From Desulfurobacteriaceae bacterium (GTDB taxonomy: Bacteria; Aquificota; Aquificia; Desulfurobacteriales; Desulfurobacteriaceae), in NCBI GenBank assembly GCA_027013575.1, contig JALWGN010000023.1, positions 1 to 48,760 of the forward strand: 48,760 nt of DNA, read 5' to 3'. Each line of letters opens with the position of its first letter. Position 1 is the first letter of the stretch. The notes under the pieces are model-generated. The model did no database searches, was not told where the DNA came from, and worked only from the letters and a program-made list of their open reading frames with translations. The position numbers were made by a program, and so were the translations under genes. Shown piece by piece: positions 19,351 to 29,175 of this stretch.

Positions 19351-20393
19351 TCTCCCTCCCGTCTATTTCTTATTAAATTAACTGGGTATAAACAGCTTCC
19401 CTTCTCCTTAAATGAAATCATGTTCTTTAAGGTCTTCATAAGAATTCTCATTACAGCTTCGTGGGTATTGTAAGCGTTATGGGGAGTCAGGATTACGTTC
19501 TCAAACTGATTGAGGGCAAAGCTCTCAATTGCCTTCTTTAGAACTTCAGGTGAAACGTCCTTCTCTCCCCTGAATATTATTAGCTCTTCTTCCGCCCAGA
19601 CCTCTTCACCCTCAAAGGTATCAAGAGCTACGCCCTCAAGTATACCATTCTTTAAAGCCCAGATAATAGCTTCCGTTTCAACAACCGCTCCACGGGAAGT
19701 GTTTACAAGGTAGCTCCCCCTCTTCATCAGTTTGATGTTCTCCCTGTTTATAAGGTGGTGGGTTGAGGGAAGGTAGGGAACGTGGAGGGTTACAACGTCC
19801 GACTCTTTCAGGAGCTCCTCCAGGGAAACGTAATTAACCCCGAACTTCTCTATCAGCTCCTCTTTCGGCTTCACGTCGTAGGCAAGGAGGTTAATGTCAA
19901 ACCCTGAAAGGAGCTTTATCAGCCTGGAACCTATACGGCCTGTTCCGACAACCCCTACTGTCTTCCCCTCAAGGTCGTGTCCTCTCAGGCCGGTTCTGTC
20001 AAAGATGCCCCTGCAGGTTCTCTCTATGGTCGGCCTTAACCTCCTGAGAAGAGCAAGGATCAGCATAAGAGTGTACTCTGCAACAGTCTCCATACCGTAG
20101 TCGGGAACGTTGCAGACTGCTATACCCTTCTCTGCGGCGTAGTTAACGTCTATGTGGTCAAATCCGGTTGACCTTGTAGTTATAAGCTTAAGGTTCGGAA
20201 GTGAATCTATAACATCCTTTGTAATTTTTGAGTAGATAAAAACCGATAGAACCTCAACGTCTTTCAGAGAATCTATGTCTGAGGCGTTAAGGGGCCTCTT
20301 CTCCAGTTTAACAACCTCAAAGCCGTGGGGAGGGAGCTCCCTCTCAATAACGGGAATCTCCCACCCCTCAAGCTCAAAAAACGCCACCTTCAT
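19347..20393 (-). CDS. D-2-hydroxyacid dehydrogenase (D-lactate dehydrogenase-like)
   Basis: The 348-residue protein is an NAD-dependent D-2-hydroxyacid dehydrogenase. The Rossmann motif is VGVVGTGRIGSRLIKLLSGF; catalytic residues are the Arg in LVNTSRGAVVETEAI, the Glu near ALDTFEGEEVW and the His in VILTPHNAYNTHEA. The sequence is closest in pattern to D-lactate dehydrogenase, so it may link pyruvate and D-lactate, but glycerate or another 2-ketoacid is possible. It lies between ppsA and pgi, seventeen bases after ppsA, in the operon that carries pyruvate to glycogen. Confidence 0.85.
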   Translation of the reverse strand: MKVAFFELEGWEIPVIERELPPHGFEVVKLEKRPLNASDIDSLKDVEVLSVFIYSKITKDVIDSLPNLKLITTRSTGFDHIDVNYAAEKGIAVCNVPDYGMETVAEYTLMLILALLRRLRPTIERTCRGIFDRTGLRGHDLEGKTVGVVGTGRIGSRLIKLLSGFDINLLAYDVKPKEELIEKFGVNYVSLEELLKESDVVTLHVPYLPSTHHLINRENIKLMKRGSYLVNTSRGAVVETEAIIWALKNGILEGVALDTFEGEEVWAEEELIIFRGEKDVSPEVLKKAIESFALNQFENVILTPHNAYNTHEAVMRILMKTLKNMISFKEKGSCLYPVNLIRNRREGE

Positions 20394-20410
20394 CTCTCCC
20401 TCCTCACTCT

Positions 20411-22843
20411 TTAATGGAGTCCCAGCTTCTTCTCTATCTCGTAAACTGCTTTAATTACTTCCAGTATGGAGTCGGGGTTAATTGAGATCGTGTCTATTCC
20501 CTTCTCAACGAGGAACTGGGCAAAGTCGGGGTGGTCTGAAGGAGCCTGACCGCAGATGCCAACCTTCCTGTGGTACTTCTTGCCGTTCTCAATTGCGTGG
20601 GCAACCATCCACTTAACGGCCTCGTTCCTCTCGTCATAAATGTGGGCAACGAGGCTGGAGTCCCTATCAACCCCTAAGGTAAGCTGCGTTAGGTCGTTTG
20701 AACCTATGGAGAAACCGTTAAAGTGCTCTGCAAACTCCTTAAAGAGGACAACGTTAGAGGGAATTTCACACATAACGTAAACCTGAAGGCCGTTCTCTCC
20801 CTTCTTCAGGCCGTACTCCTCCATAACCTTGATAACCTTCTCCCCTTCTTCGGGAGTTCTACAGAAGGGAACCATAACAATTACGTTGTCAAGCCCCATC
20901 TCGTCCCTCACCCTCTTTATGGCAAGGCACTCAAGGCCAAAGGCCTCCTTAAACTGAGGTGAGTAGTAGCGGGAAGCTCCCCTCCAGCCGAGCATCGGGT
21001 TTTCCTCTTTCGGCTCAAAGAGCTTTCCGCCCAAGAGGTTGGCGTACTCGTTTGACTTAAAGTCTGAGAACCTGACTATAACCGGCTTGGGGTAGAAAGC
21101 TGCTGCGATCCTGGCAATGCCGAAGGCAAGTTTTTCAACGTAAAACTGCCTCTTATCCTCGTAACCTTTCGTCCTCTTCTCTATCTCCTCTGCTATCTCT
21201 GGAGCTCTCTCCTTAACCTCCTCAAACTTTATAAGAGCGTTGGGGTGTATGCCGATATAGTTGTTAATGATGAACTCCTCTCTGGCAAGGCCAACGCCGG
21301 CGTTTGGAAGGAAGGAGAGGTCAAAGGCACCTTCAGGAGTTGCAACGTTGAACATAATCGGAGTTTTCGGTTTCGGAAGTTTGTTAAGGTCAACCTCTTC
21401 AACCTCGTAATCTACGTGGCCGTCGTAAACGTAACCCACTGCACCTTCAGCACAGGAGACCGTTACGTGCTGCCCCTCCTTTAAAACTTCTGTTGCGTTT
21501 CCCGTTCCAACTACCGCAGGAACGCCAAGCTCTCTGGCAACTATAGCGGCGTGGCAGGTTCTTCCCCCTCTGTTTGTAACGATAGCGGCAGCCTTCTTCA
21601 TTATCGGTTCCCAGTCGGGGTCTGTCATGTCGGTAACGAGAATGTCCCCCTCCTCAAACCTGTCTGCCTCTTCAACAGACATGAGGATCTTTACCTTTCC
21701 TTCTGCAACCTTCCTACCTACTGCAATTCCCTTAACCAGTATCTTCTTCTGCCTCTCCTCAGGAGGCTCTGTAATCCTGTAAACCGTTATCTTTGAGTAG
21801 TCCTTTCGTGAGTGGACAGTTTCAGGCCTTGCCTGAACGATGTAGAGCCTGTTTGTAGGACCGTCTTTCGCCCACTCAACGTCCATAGGCGTCCAGCGGC
21901 CGTTTTTCTCTGAGTAGTACTCCTCTATCAGACATATCCACCTGGCAAGGGTTAAAACCTCGTCGTCTGAAAGGCAGAACTTCTCCCTGTCGGAAAGGGG
22001 AACGGGAACCACCTTTACAGGCTCCTTCTCGCTGTCTCCGTAAACCATCTTCTGCTTCTTGTCGCCGAGCTTCTTCTCAATTATGGCCTTGTAACCCTTT
22101 TTAAGAGTTGGCTTAAACACAAGCCACTCGTCGGGGGTTACAGCTCCCTTAACTATCATCTCTCCAAGGCCGTAGGAACCCGTAACCAGTACAACGTCTT
22201 TAAAGCCGCTCTCCGTGTCTAGAGAGAAACCAACGCCTGAGGAGGCAAGGTCGGAACGAACCATCTTCTGAACGCCAACGGAGATGGCAACCTTAAAGTG
22301 GTCAAACCCGAAGGACTCCCTGTAGGAGATAGCCCTGTCTGTGAAGAGAGAGGCAAAACACTTCTTTATTGAGTTAAGAAGGTTCTCAACTCCTCTAACG
22401 TTCAGGTAGGTATCCTGCTGGCCTGCAAAAGAGGCGTTTGGAAGGTCTTCTGCCGTTGCCGATGAACGGACGGCAACGTCAACAGCTTCGGTGTTGAACT
22501 TCTTAGAGAGCTCCCTGTAGTACTTAATGATTAGTTCTTTTAAATCCTCAGGGAACTTACCGCTTCTGATAAGCTCTCTAATCTTCTCCCCTCTCCTGTG
22601 AAGGTCGTCTATATCGTTTACGTCAAGGCCTTTCAGGATCTCCCTTATCTTCTCCTCAAGGTTGTTGTAGGCGATAAAGTACCTGTAGGCGTTTGCCGTT
22701 ACGACGAAACCCTCCGGTATGTTTACCCCTTTTGGGGACAGGTTCCTGATCATCTCACCCAGTGAAGCGTTCTTCCCCCCCACAAGAGGTACGTCTTCAA
22801 TTCCAACTTCTTCAAGCCAGAGAACGAGTTTCTCTTTCTCCAT
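20411..22843 (-). CDS. ppsA: phosphoenolpyruvate synthase
   Basis: PpsA makes phosphoenolpyruvate from pyruvate and ATP, the entry to gluconeogenesis. The 810-residue protein has the N-terminal ATP-binding pattern GGKNASLGEMIRNL, the swivelling phospho-His in NRGGRTCHAAIVARELGVP, and the C-terminal PEP/pyruvate site GSNDLTQLTLGVDRD with CGQAPSDHPDF. I chose the ATG at 22843 and not the GTG four codons upstream because GGAGGGAG lies five bases before the ATG and would be inside the longer frame. It is the first gene of the 12-gene operon and is divergent from mutL across about 115 bases. Confidence 0.95.
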   Translation of the reverse strand: MEKEKLVLWLEEVGIEDVPLVGGKNASLGEMIRNLSPKGVNIPEGFVVTANAYRYFIAYNNLEEKIREILKGLDVNDIDDLHRRGEKIRELIRSGKFPEDLKELIIKYYRELSKKFNTEAVDVAVRSSATAEDLPNASFAGQQDTYLNVRGVENLLNSIKKCFASLFTDRAISYRESFGFDHFKVAISVGVQKMVRSDLASSGVGFSLDTESGFKDVVLVTGSYGLGEMIVKGAVTPDEWLVFKPTLKKGYKAIIEKKLGDKKQKMVYGDSEKEPVKVVPVPLSDREKFCLSDDEVLTLARWICLIEEYYSEKNGRWTPMDVEWAKDGPTNRLYIVQARPETVHSRKDYSKITVYRITEPPEERQKKILVKGIAVGRKVAEGKVKILMSVEEADRFEEGDILVTDMTDPDWEPIMKKAAAIVTNRGGRTCHAAIVARELGVPAVVGTGNATEVLKEGQHVTVSCAEGAVGYVYDGHVDYEVEEVDLNKLPKPKTPIMFNVATPEGAFDLSFLPNAGVGLAREEFIINNYIGIHPNALIKFEEVKERAPEIAEEIEKRTKGYEDKRQFYVEKLAFGIARIAAAFYPKPVIVRFSDFKSNEYANLLGGKLFEPKEENPMLGWRGASRYYSPQFKEAFGLECLAIKRVRDEMGLDNVIVMVPFCRTPEEGEKVIKVMEEYGLKKGENGLQVYVMCEIPSNVVLFKEFAEHFNGFSIGSNDLTQLTLGVDRDSSLVAHIYDERNEAVKWMVAHAIENGKKYHRKVGICGQAPSDHPDFAQFLVEKGIDTISINPDSILEVIKAVYEIEKKLGLH

Positions 22844-22960
22844 CACTCCCTCCACCTATAGAAAATTCCTATTGATAACCTACAGATATTTTAAAACTAC
22901 CAAACCCAAAACTGCAAGAGAAACTCCTATATTTCTGTTAAACCCAAAAGGAGATAAGCT

Positions 22961-24406
22961 TTGATTGAGAAACTCTCCGACGAAGTTATAAGGAGAATCG
23001 CCTCCGGACAGATAGCCTCATCTCCTACGGCAGTTTTGAAGGAGCTCCTTGAGAACTCTTTAGATGCAGGAGCTTTAGAGATAACAGTTAAAGTAAAAGA
23101 CCCCTTTAACTTGAAAGTTGTAGATAACGGCTGTGGGATCGGCTACAGGGAGCTCCCCCTGGCCGTTGAGCGCTTCACAACCAGCAAAATCAGGGACTTT
23201 AACGACCTGAAGAGGCTCAATACCTACGGGTTCAGAGGAGAGGCACTCTACGCAATATCCCAGTTCTCAAAGCTGACGATAAAGAGCTCCACAGAGAACG
23301 GAACCGGCGGAAAGATAGTTGTAAGAGGTGGCAAGGTGGAGGAGTACCTGCCAACTCCCTACAGAAAAGGAACCTCAGTTTCAGTTGAAGAGCTCTTCTT
23401 CAACGCGCCGGTAAGGAGAAAGTCTGTAGGGAGAAAGGAGAGGAGCTCCCTCCTGAAACTGGTAAAGACCTATGCCCTGGCAAAACCGGGGGTTACCTTC
23501 CGCTACAACGACACCGTTTTCCCGGCAGCTTCCCTCAAGGAAAGGGTAGCTCAGCTCTTTGGAAAGGAGTGGGAGTTACTTGAGAAGAGAGGAGAAAGGT
23601 TTAGACTCCTCTTCTCAAGGGAGAGGAAAGGGCTCAAGTTCACCTTCGTCAACGGCAGGCCGGTCTCCCTTCCAGAGGCCGAAAAGCTCCTTAAAGAGAA
23701 AGGGATAAAGAGCTACATCCTGTTCCTTGAGATACCTCCCCACCTGATTGACCCCAACGTAACGCCCACGAAAGAGAGGGTTTACTTAGAGGACAGGAGT
23801 TACCTTGAGGAGCTCTCCCTGTCTCTCTCACAACACGTTGAACTGCCAAAACTCCCTGCAGTTAGAGAGAGGAGAGAGGTAGAGTACTCCGTTCCCGTAA
23901 AGCTCATCGGGTCAGACGGAACAGTTCTGATAGGCCACGACCCTGAGTACTACTACTTCTTTGACCTCCACCTTATCCACGAGAGGGTGAACTACGAGGA
24001 GCTCCTTCAGAAACTCAAAAGAGGTGAAGTTCCCGGGGTAAAACTCCTGAAAGAGGTTGAAATACCGGCAGAGGCTGTAGAGAAAGCGAAACTCCTCGGT
24101 GCAGCCGTAAAAGAAGAAAGAGGCAGGTTTTTCGTAACGGAAATCCCCGAAATCCTCTCTGTTGAAGACCTAAAAGAGCTTTCAAGGAAAAAACCGGAGT
24201 CTGTTGCGGAACTTGCCTGCAAAAGAGCCGTTAAGTCAGGGTACAGGGTCGTTGAGTTTGAAAAACTTGAGGAGCTCTTTAACAGGTTCCTCAGGTGTGA
24301 AAACAGGGAAACCTGCCCCCACGGAAGGCCCATCTACTACAAAATGAAAAAACAGAGAATTTACTCCCAGCTTGGAAGAAGGGTAAAGTTCTCAAAGAGC
24401 TGGTAG
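22961..24406 (+). CDS. mutL: DNA mismatch repair endonuclease MutL
   Basis: MutL links mismatch recognition by MutS to strand removal. The 481-residue protein is compact. The GHKL ATPase motifs are present: IASGQIASSPTAVLKELLEN (with the Mg-binding Glu-Asn), VVDNGCGIG and LNTYGFRGEALYAIS. The C-terminal part keeps the endonuclease pattern DLHLIHERVNYEEL (DxHxxxE, normally DQHAxxE) plus AC-R and CPHGRP motifs that bind metal. It therefore likely nicks DNA itself, as in bacteria without MutH. Translation starts at TTG with AGGAG seven bases upstream. The N-terminal IASGQIASSP differs from the usual IAAGEVVxxP. Confidence 0.92.
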   Translation: MIEKLSDEVIRRIASGQIASSPTAVLKELLENSLDAGALEITVKVKDPFNLKVVDNGCGIGYRELPLAVERFTTSKIRDFNDLKRLNTYGFRGEALYAISQFSKLTIKSSTENGTGGKIVVRGGKVEEYLPTPYRKGTSVSVEELFFNAPVRRKSVGRKERSSLLKLVKTYALAKPGVTFRYNDTVFPAASLKERVAQLFGKEWELLEKRGERFRLLFSRERKGLKFTFVNGRPVSLPEAEKLLKEKGIKSYILFLEIPPHLIDPNVTPTKERVYLEDRSYLEELSLSLSQHVELPKLPAVRERREVEYSVPVKLIGSDGTVLIGHDPEYYYFFDLHLIHERVNYEELLQKLKRGEVPGVKLLKEVEIPAEAVEKAKLLGAAVKEERGRFFVTEIPEILSVEDLKELSRKKPESVAELACKRAVKSGYRVVEFEKLEELFNRFLRCENRETCPHGRPIYYKMKKQRIYSQLGRRVKFSKSW

Positions 24407-24436
24407 AATTTTTAAAAATTCCAACGGAGACCTGCC

Positions 24437-25684
24437 TTGAAGCCGGAAGTGAAGAGGGAGCTCCTTGCCGGTCTCACAACGTTCCTGACGATGTCTTACG
24501 TACTCATAGTCAACCCAGCAATCCTTTCAGACGCCGGAATTCCAAAAGAAGGGGTAATATTCGCAACGGCTGTGGCCTCGGCCGTTGCCACCTACACAAT
24601 GGGAATTTACGCCGGTCTTCCCTTTGCACTTGCCCCGGGAATGGGACTGAACGCCTACTTTGCCTACACAGTCTGCGGCCAGATGGGTATAGACTGGCGA
24701 ACGGCCTTAACGGCCGTATTTATAGAGGGAGTCCTGTTCCTGATTATGGCATTCTTCGGAGCAAGAAGAGCCATTTTTCGCTCCATGCCCAAATCTCTGG
24801 CCTACGGAATATCGGCAGGAATAGGCATTTTTATAACCTTTATAGGCCTAAAGAACGCCCACATAGTCGTCCCATCTCACTCAACCCTCGTTAAGTTAGG
24901 AGACCTCAAATCACCTCAGGCCTTTATAACAGTTTTAACCTTAATTTTTATAACTGTACTCCAGAGGAAAAAGGTAAAGGGAAGCCTCCTACTTGGAATT
25001 CTCTTTGCCGTTCTGCTCTCGGTTCCGTTTGGCCTCGTAGAAAAACCCCACGGGATTGTAGGATTACCCCGACCAGTAGCAGCTTTTCAGCTTGACTTCT
25101 CACACATACTCTCCTACTCAATCGTTCCGGTTGTCATGGCATTTCTCCTGGTTGACGTCTTTGACACAGTCGGAACCCTTTCAGCCCTCTGTACCCGACT
25201 GGGAATATCGCTGAAGGACGAGAGGGTAGGGAGAGCCCTCACAAGCGACGCCGTAGGAACGACGGTGGGAGCTCTCCTCGGAACCTCAACAGTTACAACC
25301 TACGTAGAGAGCGCAAGCGGAGTTGCAGCAGGAGGAAGAACAGGGCTTACGGCAATAACGGTTGCAACCCTCTTCCTCCTCTCCCTCTTCCTCTACCCTC
25401 TCATATCGGTTATTCCAACCTTTGCAACCTCAGCAGTCCTCATCTACGTTGGATACTTTATGATGGAATCACTCAAGAAAATAGAGTGGGAAGAGATAAC
25501 CGAAGCCCTCCCTGCGTTCATAACTTTCACGGCCATTCCCCTCACCTACAGCATATCAGACGGAATGGGAATCGGGTTTATAACCTACACCGCCGTGAAA
25601 GTACTAACTGGCAACTGGAAGGACTTGAACAAGGTCTTAATTTTAATAACAGTAACGTTTTTAATTAAATTCCTTTTAACTTAA
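24437..25684 (+). CDS. NCS2/AzgA-family purine (xanthine/guanine/hypoxanthine) permease
   Basis: The 415-residue integral membrane protein has about twelve to fourteen hydrophobic segments and the AzgA-branch motifs FLTMSYVLIVNPAILSDAG, LPFALAPGMGLNAYFAY and TSTVTTYVESASGVAAGGRT. It should import a purine base in symport with a cation; which base cannot be read from sequence. The TTG start is supported by GGAG seven bases upstream. It follows mutL by about thirty bases that include an AT-rich inverted repeat, and precedes htpX closely. Confidence 0.88.
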   Translation: MKPEVKRELLAGLTTFLTMSYVLIVNPAILSDAGIPKEGVIFATAVASAVATYTMGIYAGLPFALAPGMGLNAYFAYTVCGQMGIDWRTALTAVFIEGVLFLIMAFFGARRAIFRSMPKSLAYGISAGIGIFITFIGLKNAHIVVPSHSTLVKLGDLKSPQAFITVLTLIFITVLQRKKVKGSLLLGILFAVLLSVPFGLVEKPHGIVGLPRPVAAFQLDFSHILSYSIVPVVMAFLLVDVFDTVGTLSALCTRLGISLKDERVGRALTSDAVGTTVGALLGTSTVTTYVESASGVAAGGRTGLTAITVATLFLLSLFLYPLISVIPTFATSAVLIYVGYFMMESLKKIEWEEITEALPAFITFTAIPLTYSISDGMGIGFITYTAVKVLTGNWKDLNKVLILITVTFLIKFLLT

Positions 25685-25707
25685 AATAGGAGAAAAGGAG
25701 GAAACTG

Positions 25708-26625
25708 ATGAACTGGAACAGTATAAAGACAGCCCTACTTCTGGGGTTCCTCACAGGAATCCTCCTTCTCTTTGGAAAGCTCCTCGGCGGGAACGCCGGA
25801 ATGGTCGTTGCCCTATTTATGGCAGCCCTCATGAACTTTGGAAGCTGGTTCTTCTCAGACAAAATCGTCCTCTCAATGTACGGAGTAAGGCTCCTCTCCG
25901 AAGAAGAGGCTCCCTGGCTCCACAAAACGGTTGAGAAACTGGCCAAGAACGCAGGAATCCCCAAACCGAAGGTAGGAATCGCTCCAATAGACGTTCCAAA
26001 CGCCTTTGCAACGGGAAGAGATCCAAAACACGGAGTTGTCGTCGTTACGCCGAAGATTGTGGAGCTCCTCAACGAAGACGAGCTTGAGGGAGTTCTGGCA
26101 CACGAAATCTCACACATCAAGAACAGAGACACTCTCATCCAGGCAGTTGCAGCAACGATAGCAGGAGCCATCACAATGCTAGCAAACATGGCACAGTGGT
26201 TCCTGCTCTTTGGTGGAGCCAGAGACGAAGAGGAGAGGGGAGGCTGGGCAGAAGTTATTGGCCTTCTCCTCATGGTAATCCTGGCACCGATAGCGGCAGC
26301 GCTTATCCAGATGGCCATCTCAAGGGCAAGGGAGTACAAAGCAGACGAGACCGGGGGAATCATCTCCGGCAAACCTGAAGCCCTTGCAAGCGCACTTAAG
26401 AAACTAGAGGAGTACGCAAACAGAATTCCTCTAGAGCTCGTAAAGAGCGAGGTAAACCCGGCAACAAGCCACCTGTTTATCGTTAACCCATTAAAGGGAG
26501 ACGCAATAGCCGCTCTCTTCTCAACCCACCCGCCAACGGAGAAGAGAATAGCAAGGCTCCTTGAGCTCGCCAAGAGACTCTTTGGTAGAATCAGGGAAAT
26601 CTACTGGAGATACGCCGGGTACTAA
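25708..26625 (+). CDS. htpX: membrane zinc metalloprotease HtpX (M48)
   Basis: HtpX is an inner-membrane protease that degrades damaged membrane proteins. The 305-residue protein has two N-terminal hydrophobic segments, the zinc motif [12 protein letters not shown] (HExxH) at about residues 131-142, a further membrane pair, and the third zinc ligand Glu in [10 protein letters not shown]. The C-terminal [13 protein letters not shown] is a family signature. The start has GGAGG six bases upstream. It sits between the purine permease and the ClC channel, all on the same strand. Confidence 0.95.
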   Translation: MNWNSIKTALLLGFLTGILLLFGKLLGGNAGMVVALFMAALMNFGSWFFSDKIVLSMYGVRLLSEEEAPWLHKTVEKLAKNAGIPKPKVGIAPIDVPNAFATGRDPKHGVVVVTPKIVELLNEDELEGVLAHEISHIKNRDTLIQAVAATIAGAITMLANMAQWFLLFGGARDEEERGGWAEVIGLLLMVILAPIAAALIQMAISRAREYKADETGGIISGKPEALASALKKLEEYANRIPLELVKSEVNPATSHLFIVNPLKGDAIAALFSTHPPTEKRIARLLELAKRLFGRIREIYWRYAGY

Positions 26626-26629
26626 CTGA

Positions 26630-27949
26630 ATGGATAGGGAGCGGTGGAAGTTCTTTAAGGACTACGTCATAGGGTGCGGGAGAACAAACCTTATCCACCG
26701 CTTTGACCTTACTACCATCTCAGTCTTCTTCGGCCGGTGGATCCCCTTTGCGTTTGCAGTCGGGATTACCACCGGCACAATAGCCTCCTTTATGGACGTT
26801 CTTATCGTCAACTTTAACCATTTACTCTCGCAGAACATTCCCCTGATTCTCCTCTACCCCCTTCTGGTCTCCGTTCTCGTCGGGTACGCCCTAACCGTTG
26901 ACCCAACAATTGGAGGACCGGGAATAGGCTACGCAATCCTCCACCTCAAGACAAAGAGCTACCTGAAGGCAAAAACCGTTCTGCTGAAACTAATAACCTC
27001 AACCTTTACCCTCTCTGGAGGCTTCATAGCAGGAAGGGAGGGACCTTCGTTCTTCATAGGAGTGGCAATAGGTGAGTGGTTCGGAAGGGCCTACGGGCTC
27101 GGAAAGAGGTATAAACAGCTCTTAGGCCTTATAGGTGGCGGTGCCTTTACGGGAGCTCTCCTGAAAGCACCCTTAGGTAGCGCCATATTCGCAATGGAAC
27201 TTGAGGAGATGTACAACCTAGACTACAGGCCGTTTGTCCCGATGATTATCGCATCAATCGTTAGCTACCTTACCTTCTCTTTCTTCAGAGGGGAGAGCGC
27301 CTTTATCCACCTCTCCAAAGCTCCAGAGTGGAACCTCCAGACAATTCCCTACATCGTTGTCATGGGTCTGGTCATCAGTTTAATAATCTACGTTTATACC
27401 TTCATATACCACACTTCCGTCTGCGTCTCTAAGTTCTTTGAAACCAGAAACAGGCCGATAATAGGAACAGCAGCTGCTCTGCCCTTCCTCCTCATACTCT
27501 ACATGGTAACTAGGGACGTTGACTTCCTGTCTGCCCCGGCCCACATGGGAGTCGTTTCCAAGCTGGCCCAAGTCCTATTCCCCGTCTGGGTTGACATCGT
27601 AATAGTTATCTGCGTTATCCTTGTAACCAGTCTAACGTTAAGCTTTGGAATTCCAGGAGGCTTAGTTCTTCCAAACCTCCTTATAGGAGCTGCAGTTGGT
27701 AATATCTTCGGCCACCTCTTCCCGTCTGAGATGGTTACTTTTACCCTTGCGGGAATGGGAGCCGCACTTGCAGCAGGAGCCAAAACCCCACTTGCGGCCA
27801 TCGTTATGATTACGGAGATGACCCACGCCGACGTCGTTATCCCTATGACGGCAGCCATAATAACAAGCTACGCAACAAGCTTTGGCTTTAGCCTCTACTT
27901 AGGACAGGAGATAAGACTGAAGCCCATGATGATGAGGAAGAGAGAGTGA
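26630..27949 (+). CDS. ClC-family chloride channel or H+/Cl- antiporter
   Basis: The 439-residue protein is a ClC with about ten to twelve membrane helices. The selectivity motifs are seen: GGPGIGYA (in the place of GSGIP), GGFIAGREGPSFFIG containing the gating Glu (GxEGP), and SFGIPGGLVLPNLLIGAAVG (GxFxP). There is no C-terminal CBS domain. Whether it is a channel or proton-coupled exchanger depends on an internal Glu that I cannot place with certainty. The start lies four bases after the htpX stop and the end overlaps the GTG of coaBC. Confidence 0.9.
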   Translation: MDRERWKFFKDYVIGCGRTNLIHRFDLTTISVFFGRWIPFAFAVGITTGTIASFMDVLIVNFNHLLSQNIPLILLYPLLVSVLVGYALTVDPTIGGPGIGYAILHLKTKSYLKAKTVLLKLITSTFTLSGGFIAGREGPSFFIGVAIGEWFGRAYGLGKRYKQLLGLIGGGAFTGALLKAPLGSAIFAMELEEMYNLDYRPFVPMIIASIVSYLTFSFFRGESAFIHLSKAPEWNLQTIPYIVVMGLVISLIIYVYTFIYHTSVCVSKFFETRNRPIIGTAAALPFLLILYMVTRDVDFLSAPAHMGVVSKLAQVLFPVWVDIVIVICVILVTSLTLSFGIPGGLVLPNLLIGAAVGNIFGHLFPSEMVTFTLAGMGAALAAGAKTPLAAIVMITEMTHADVVIPMTAAIITSYATSFGFSLYLGQEIRLKPMMMRKRE

Positions 27950-29175
27950 GTTTCCTGAAAGATAAGAGAGTAGTTTTAGGAATAACCGGAAGCATAGCGG
28001 CCTACAAGGCGGTTGAGGTTCTGAGGGAGCTCCAGAAAAAAGGAGCCGAAGTTAGGGTAGCGATAACCCCTGCCGGAAAGAAGTTCGTAACCCTTTTAAC
28101 CCTTGAGTCACTTTCAGGCTACCCCGTTTACGATGAGAGCGTCCCCGAAAGGGGAACAGAGATACTCCACACCGAACTTGCAAAGTGGGGGGAGCTCCTC
28201 CTGATAGCCCCGGCAACGGCAAATACGATAGCAAAAGTAGCCTGCGGAATAGCAGACACCCCTGTAACCGACCTCGCCCTCTGTTTCGGCAAGGGGATAA
28301 TCGCACCGGCAATGAACGTAAGGATGTACGAAAACCCTGTAACTCAGGAGAACCTGAAAAAACTCAGAACACTTGGCTGGGAAGTTGTTGAACCGGAGTG
28401 TGGTTACCTTGCCTGCAGAGAGGTTGGAAAAGGAAAACTTGCCAGCGTATCAGACATAGTTGACTCGGCAGAGTACTGGTTTATTCCCAAACTTTTAAAA
28501 GGGAGAAAGGTTGTAGTAACCGCCGGAGCCACGAGGGAGTACATAGACCCTGTAAGGTTCATCTCAAACCCTTCAAGCGGAAAGATGGGTTACGCTTTGG
28601 CAAAAGTGGCAAGGGGAATGGGAGCAGAAGTTACGCTGATATCGGGGAAGACCTGCCTGACTCCTCCTTACGGCGTTAAAACCGTTACGGTAGAAACCGT
28701 TGAGGAGATGAAGGAAGCAGCCCTGAAAGAGTTTGAAACGGCAGACGTTTACATCTCGGCAGCGGCCATAGGAGACTACCGGCCGGCAGAGTACTCAACC
28801 GAAAAGATAAAGAAAGGGGAAGGAACACTCCTTCTAAAACTTGAGAGAACCCCCGACGTTCTGAAACTGATAGGAGAGAGAAAGAGGGGAAATCAGGTTG
28901 TCGTAGGATTTGCGGCAGAAACGGAAAATCTCTTAGAGAACGCCCTTCAGAAGCTCAAGAAGAAAAACCTTGACTTCATAGCGGCAAACAGCGTTAAAGG
29001 GAGCTCCTCAGCCTTCGGCTCCGACAGAAACGCCGTTTTCCTCGTAAAGAGAAACGGCAAAACCGAAAAGATAGAGGGAACAAAAGAGGAAGTAGCCTTT
29101 GAAATACTAAAGGCCGTTGCTGAAACTCTTAAAAACCTCCCAAACGGCAATACCGCAGGAAACCGAAACGTTTAG
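27946..29175 (+). CDS. coaBC: phosphopantothenoylcysteine decarboxylase / phosphopantothenate-cysteine ligase
   Basis: CoaBC performs two steps of coenzyme A synthesis. Residues 1-180 form the flavin-binding decarboxylase (LGITGSIAAYKAVEVLRELQ, ELLLIAPATANTIAK, APAMNVRMYENP); the rest is the CTP-dependent ligase with VVTAGATREYIDPVRFISNP and SSGKMGYALA. The 409-residue length is normal. Translation starts with GTG overlapping the ClC stop. Its last 69 bases overlap the end of rlmB on the other strand; the final eleven residues (after about ETLKNL) go beyond the usual family end and exist only because of that overlap. Confidence 0.94.
   Translation: MSFLKDKRVVLGITGSIAAYKAVEVLRELQKKGAEVRVAITPAGKKFVTLLTLESLSGYPVYDESVPERGTEILHTELAKWGELLLIAPATANTIAKVACGIADTPVTDLALCFGKGIIAPAMNVRMYENPVTQENLKKLRTLGWEVVEPECGYLACREVGKGKLASVSDIVDSAEYWFIPKLLKGRKVVVTAGATREYIDPVRFISNPSSGKMGYALAKVARGMGAEVTLISGKTCLTPPYGVKTVTVETVEEMKEAALKEFETADVYISAAAIGDYRPAEYSTEKIKKGEGTLLLKLERTPDVLKLIGERKRGNQVVVGFAAETENLLENALQKLKKKNLDFIAANSVKGSSSAFGSDRNAVFLVKRNGKTEKIEGTKEEVAFEILKAVAETLKNLPNGNTAGNRNV

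Noticed and set aside
25665-26573. A 302-codon open frame on the minus strand
   Set aside because: It is the complement of htpX, whose zinc motif and family signatures are clear; the antisense product is Ser/Ala/Arg-rich with no recognisable domain.
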